NCBI GenBank assembly: GCA_963989245.1
Contig: OZ022340.1
Span: 40,952,982-41,016,981 of the forward strand
Direction: 5' to 3'
DNA length: 64,000 bases
Source of the DNA: Nansenia antarctica
Taxonomy: Eukaryota > Chordata > Actinopteri > Argentiniformes > Microstomatidae
The stretch's first letter is position 1. Each line of letters starts with the position of its first letter. Shown piece after piece: positions 62,801-64,000 of the stretch. The notes below the pieces were generated by a model. That model was given only the letters and a program-made list of their open reading frames with translations, was not told the DNA's origin and made no database searches. The position numbers were made by a program, and so were the translations under genes.

Positions 62801-63580
62801 TCAAGTTATATCAAAGTGTTGTTTACTGCCTTTCTGGAGCACATTTTGACTTGTTGTTGAATGCTCCTATAATGTAACTCTAAATGACAATCAGAGTATC
62901 TTGAATTACGTGTGTGCAGCCTTTTGCTCAAAAGTTATCAACGTTTCGTTTTCAGAGTCTCTTTTGACAATCTCTTAAAGAGCTGGTTTCAGTCATTAAC
63001 AGAGCTGTTCTGAAAGTGTCCAAGCGGTCTGTTCTGAGAGTGAACTGTTTTTTGCATTCGTTCTCAAGTTATATCAAAGTGTTGTTTTCTGCCTTTCTGG
63101 AGCACATTTTGACTTGTTGTTGAATGCTCCTATAATGTAACTATAAATGACAATCAGAGTATCTTGAATTACGTGTGTGCAGCCTTTTGCTCAAAAGTTA
63201 TTAATGTTTCGTTTTCAGAGTCTCTTTTGACAATCTCTTAAATAGCTGGTTTCAGTCATTAACAGAGCTGTTCTGAAAGTGTCCAAACGGCCTGTTCTGA
63301 GAGTGGACTGTTTTTTTTATTCGTTCTCAAGTTATATCAAAGTGTTGTTTTCTGCCTTTCTGGAGCACATTTTGACTTGTTGTTGAATGCTCCTATAATG
63401 TAACTCTAAATGACAATCAGAGTATCTTGAATTACGTGTGTGCAGCCTTTTGCTCAAAAGTTATCAACGTTTCGTTTCACAGTCTCTTTTGACAATCTCT
63501 TAAAGAGCTGGTTTCAGTCATTAACATAGCTGTTCTGAAAGTGTGTAAGCGGCCTGTTCTGAGAGTGGACTGTTTTTTGC

Positions 63581-63842
63581 ATTCGTTCTCAAGTTATATC
63601 AAAGTGTTGTTTTCTGCCTTTCTGGAGCACCTTTTGAATTGTTGTTGAATGCTCCTATAATGTAACTATAAATGACAATCAGAGTATCTTGAATTACGTG
63701 TGTGCAGCCTTTTGCTCAAAAGTTATCAACGTTTCGTTTTCAGAGTCTCTTTTAAAATCTCTTAAAGAGCTGGTTTCAGTCATTAACAGAGCTGTTCTGA
63801 AAGTGTCCAAGCGGCCTGTTCTGAGAGTGGACTGTTTTTTTT
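63581..63842 (+). repeat. GAC-to-AA variant monomer, copy 3
   Basis: It carries the same CTTTTAAAATCTC and TTTTGAATTG changes, plus a private CACCTTTTG in place of CACATTTTG near 63630. It lies 11,566 bp from copy 2, outside the 8.9-kb duplication, so it was spread by a different exchange. The spurious frame is 63689-63910. Confidence 0.85.
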
Positions 63843-64000
63843 ATTCGTTCTCAAGTTATATCAAAGTGTTGTTTTCTGCCTTTCTGGAGCACATTTTGAC
63901 TTGTTGTTGAATGCTCCTATAATGTAACTCTAAATGACAATCAGAGCAACTTGAATAACGTGTGTGCAGCCTTTTGCTCAAAAGTTATCAACGTTTCGTT

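Larger units (their letters stand above)
1..64000 (+). repeat. Satellite DNA array, ~263-bp monomer, ~243 head-to-tail copies
   Basis: The same monomer recurs without a break across the whole window. The linker motif ATTCGTTCT is spaced 262-264 bp almost everywhere, for example at 272, 534, 797, 1060, 1323 and 1585. Rare exceptions carry a 3-bp deletion or a 17-bp insertion. All copies I followed have the same orientation. No unique sequence, transposon or gene interrupts the array, and it begins and ends inside a monomer. Large homogeneous arrays with higher-order structure are typical of eukaryotic centromeric or pericentromeric heterochromatin; that placement is inferred from array form only. 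I do not recognise the monomer as a named satellite family. No reading frame longer than 73 codons exists, and those three are artefacts of the repeat. The strand label is arbitrary. Confidence 0.98.
54906..64000 (+). repeat. Right-hand eight-mer HOR domain with local duplication
   Basis: GTGGGTG monomers near 55023, 57121, 60287 and 62385 are spaced 2,098, 3,166 and 2,098 bp. The order between them is AACAGT/CCTTTATCTG, GTTTACTGCC/GTGAACTG, TTAATG/CCAAAC, TTTCACAG, CAACGTTTTG, TTG-deleted or GTAAGTGG, and CATTTGGAC. The long interval contains four extra monomers, visible as CCTTTATCTG at 57501 and again at 58551 (1,050 bp), plus a 17-bp insertion at 59836. The rare GGTTTCATTC change near 55623 and 58771 shows local copying over 12 monomers. 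The last ~1 kb resembles 42.4-43.5 kb and 51.4-52.4 kb. The window ends inside a GAGCAAC monomer. Confidence 0.85.

Noticed and set aside
1..64000. CRISPR array
   Set aside because: The repeat unit is 263 bp with no unique spacers, the variation is shared between monomers, and there are no cas genes.
1..64000. Transposon-derived tandem array or embedded mobile element
   Set aside because: I saw no terminal inverted repeats, target-site duplications, poly-A tails, LTRs or transposase/reverse-transcriptase fragments in or between monomers. An origin from an old element cannot be excluded without a database search.
1..64000. rDNA spacer, tRNA or 5S gene clusters
   Set aside because: No rRNA-like or tRNA-like segment, no A/B box pair in a cloverleaf context and no conserved 5S sequence was visible in the monomer on either strand.

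Overview
The window is one uninterrupted, head-to-tail satellite DNA array. A monomer of about 263 bp (262-264 bp in nearly every copy) repeats from the first base to the last, roughly 243 times, always in the same orientation. The array is cut mid-monomer at both ends, so it continues on both sides. I see no protein-coding gene, RNA gene, transposon, CRISPR array or unique sequence anywhere. This points to a eukaryotic chromosome, most plausibly a centromeric, pericentromeric or other heterochromatic block. I do not recognise the monomer and cannot name the species. All five CpG sites of the monomer have TpG or CpA variants, which fits a genome with germline CpG methylation, such as a vertebrate or plant. 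That is inference.

A typical monomer (1060-1322) is about 38% GC by hand count. It has a T-tract linker, two similar segments 127 bp apart that suggest an old dimer of about 130-bp units, and several short dyads. Variation lies at a fixed set of diagnostic sites, and the variants are inherited in blocks. These blocks reveal higher-order repeats (HORs).

Layout, with boundaries placed at the ATTCGTTCT linker motif: 1-796 mixed monomers; 797-12620 a five-monomer HOR of 1,314 bp, with insertions and hybrid monomers; 12621-14196 first block rich in GCAGCG-type monomers; 14197-23652 a scrambled zone; 23653-25755 one eight-mer-type monomer plus a 1,839-bp block matching 1848-3686; 25756-27332 and 28121-29434 two more GCAGCG blocks with a spacer between; 29435-37053 an eight-monomer HOR of about 2.1 kb; 37054-45979 and 45980-54905 two tandem copies of an 8,926-bp, 34-monomer unit; 54906-64000 more eight-mer HOR with a 4-monomer duplication and a 17-bp insertion.

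There are no genes to work together. What the window records is repeated unequal crossover and gene conversion at several nested scales: about 130 bp, 263 bp, 0.8-1.05 kb, 1.3 kb, 2.1 kb and 8.9 kb. The most notable item is the 8.9-kb tandem duplication, whose copies agree at every diagnostic site I compared. I did not align every base, and assembly error would have to be excluded with long reads.
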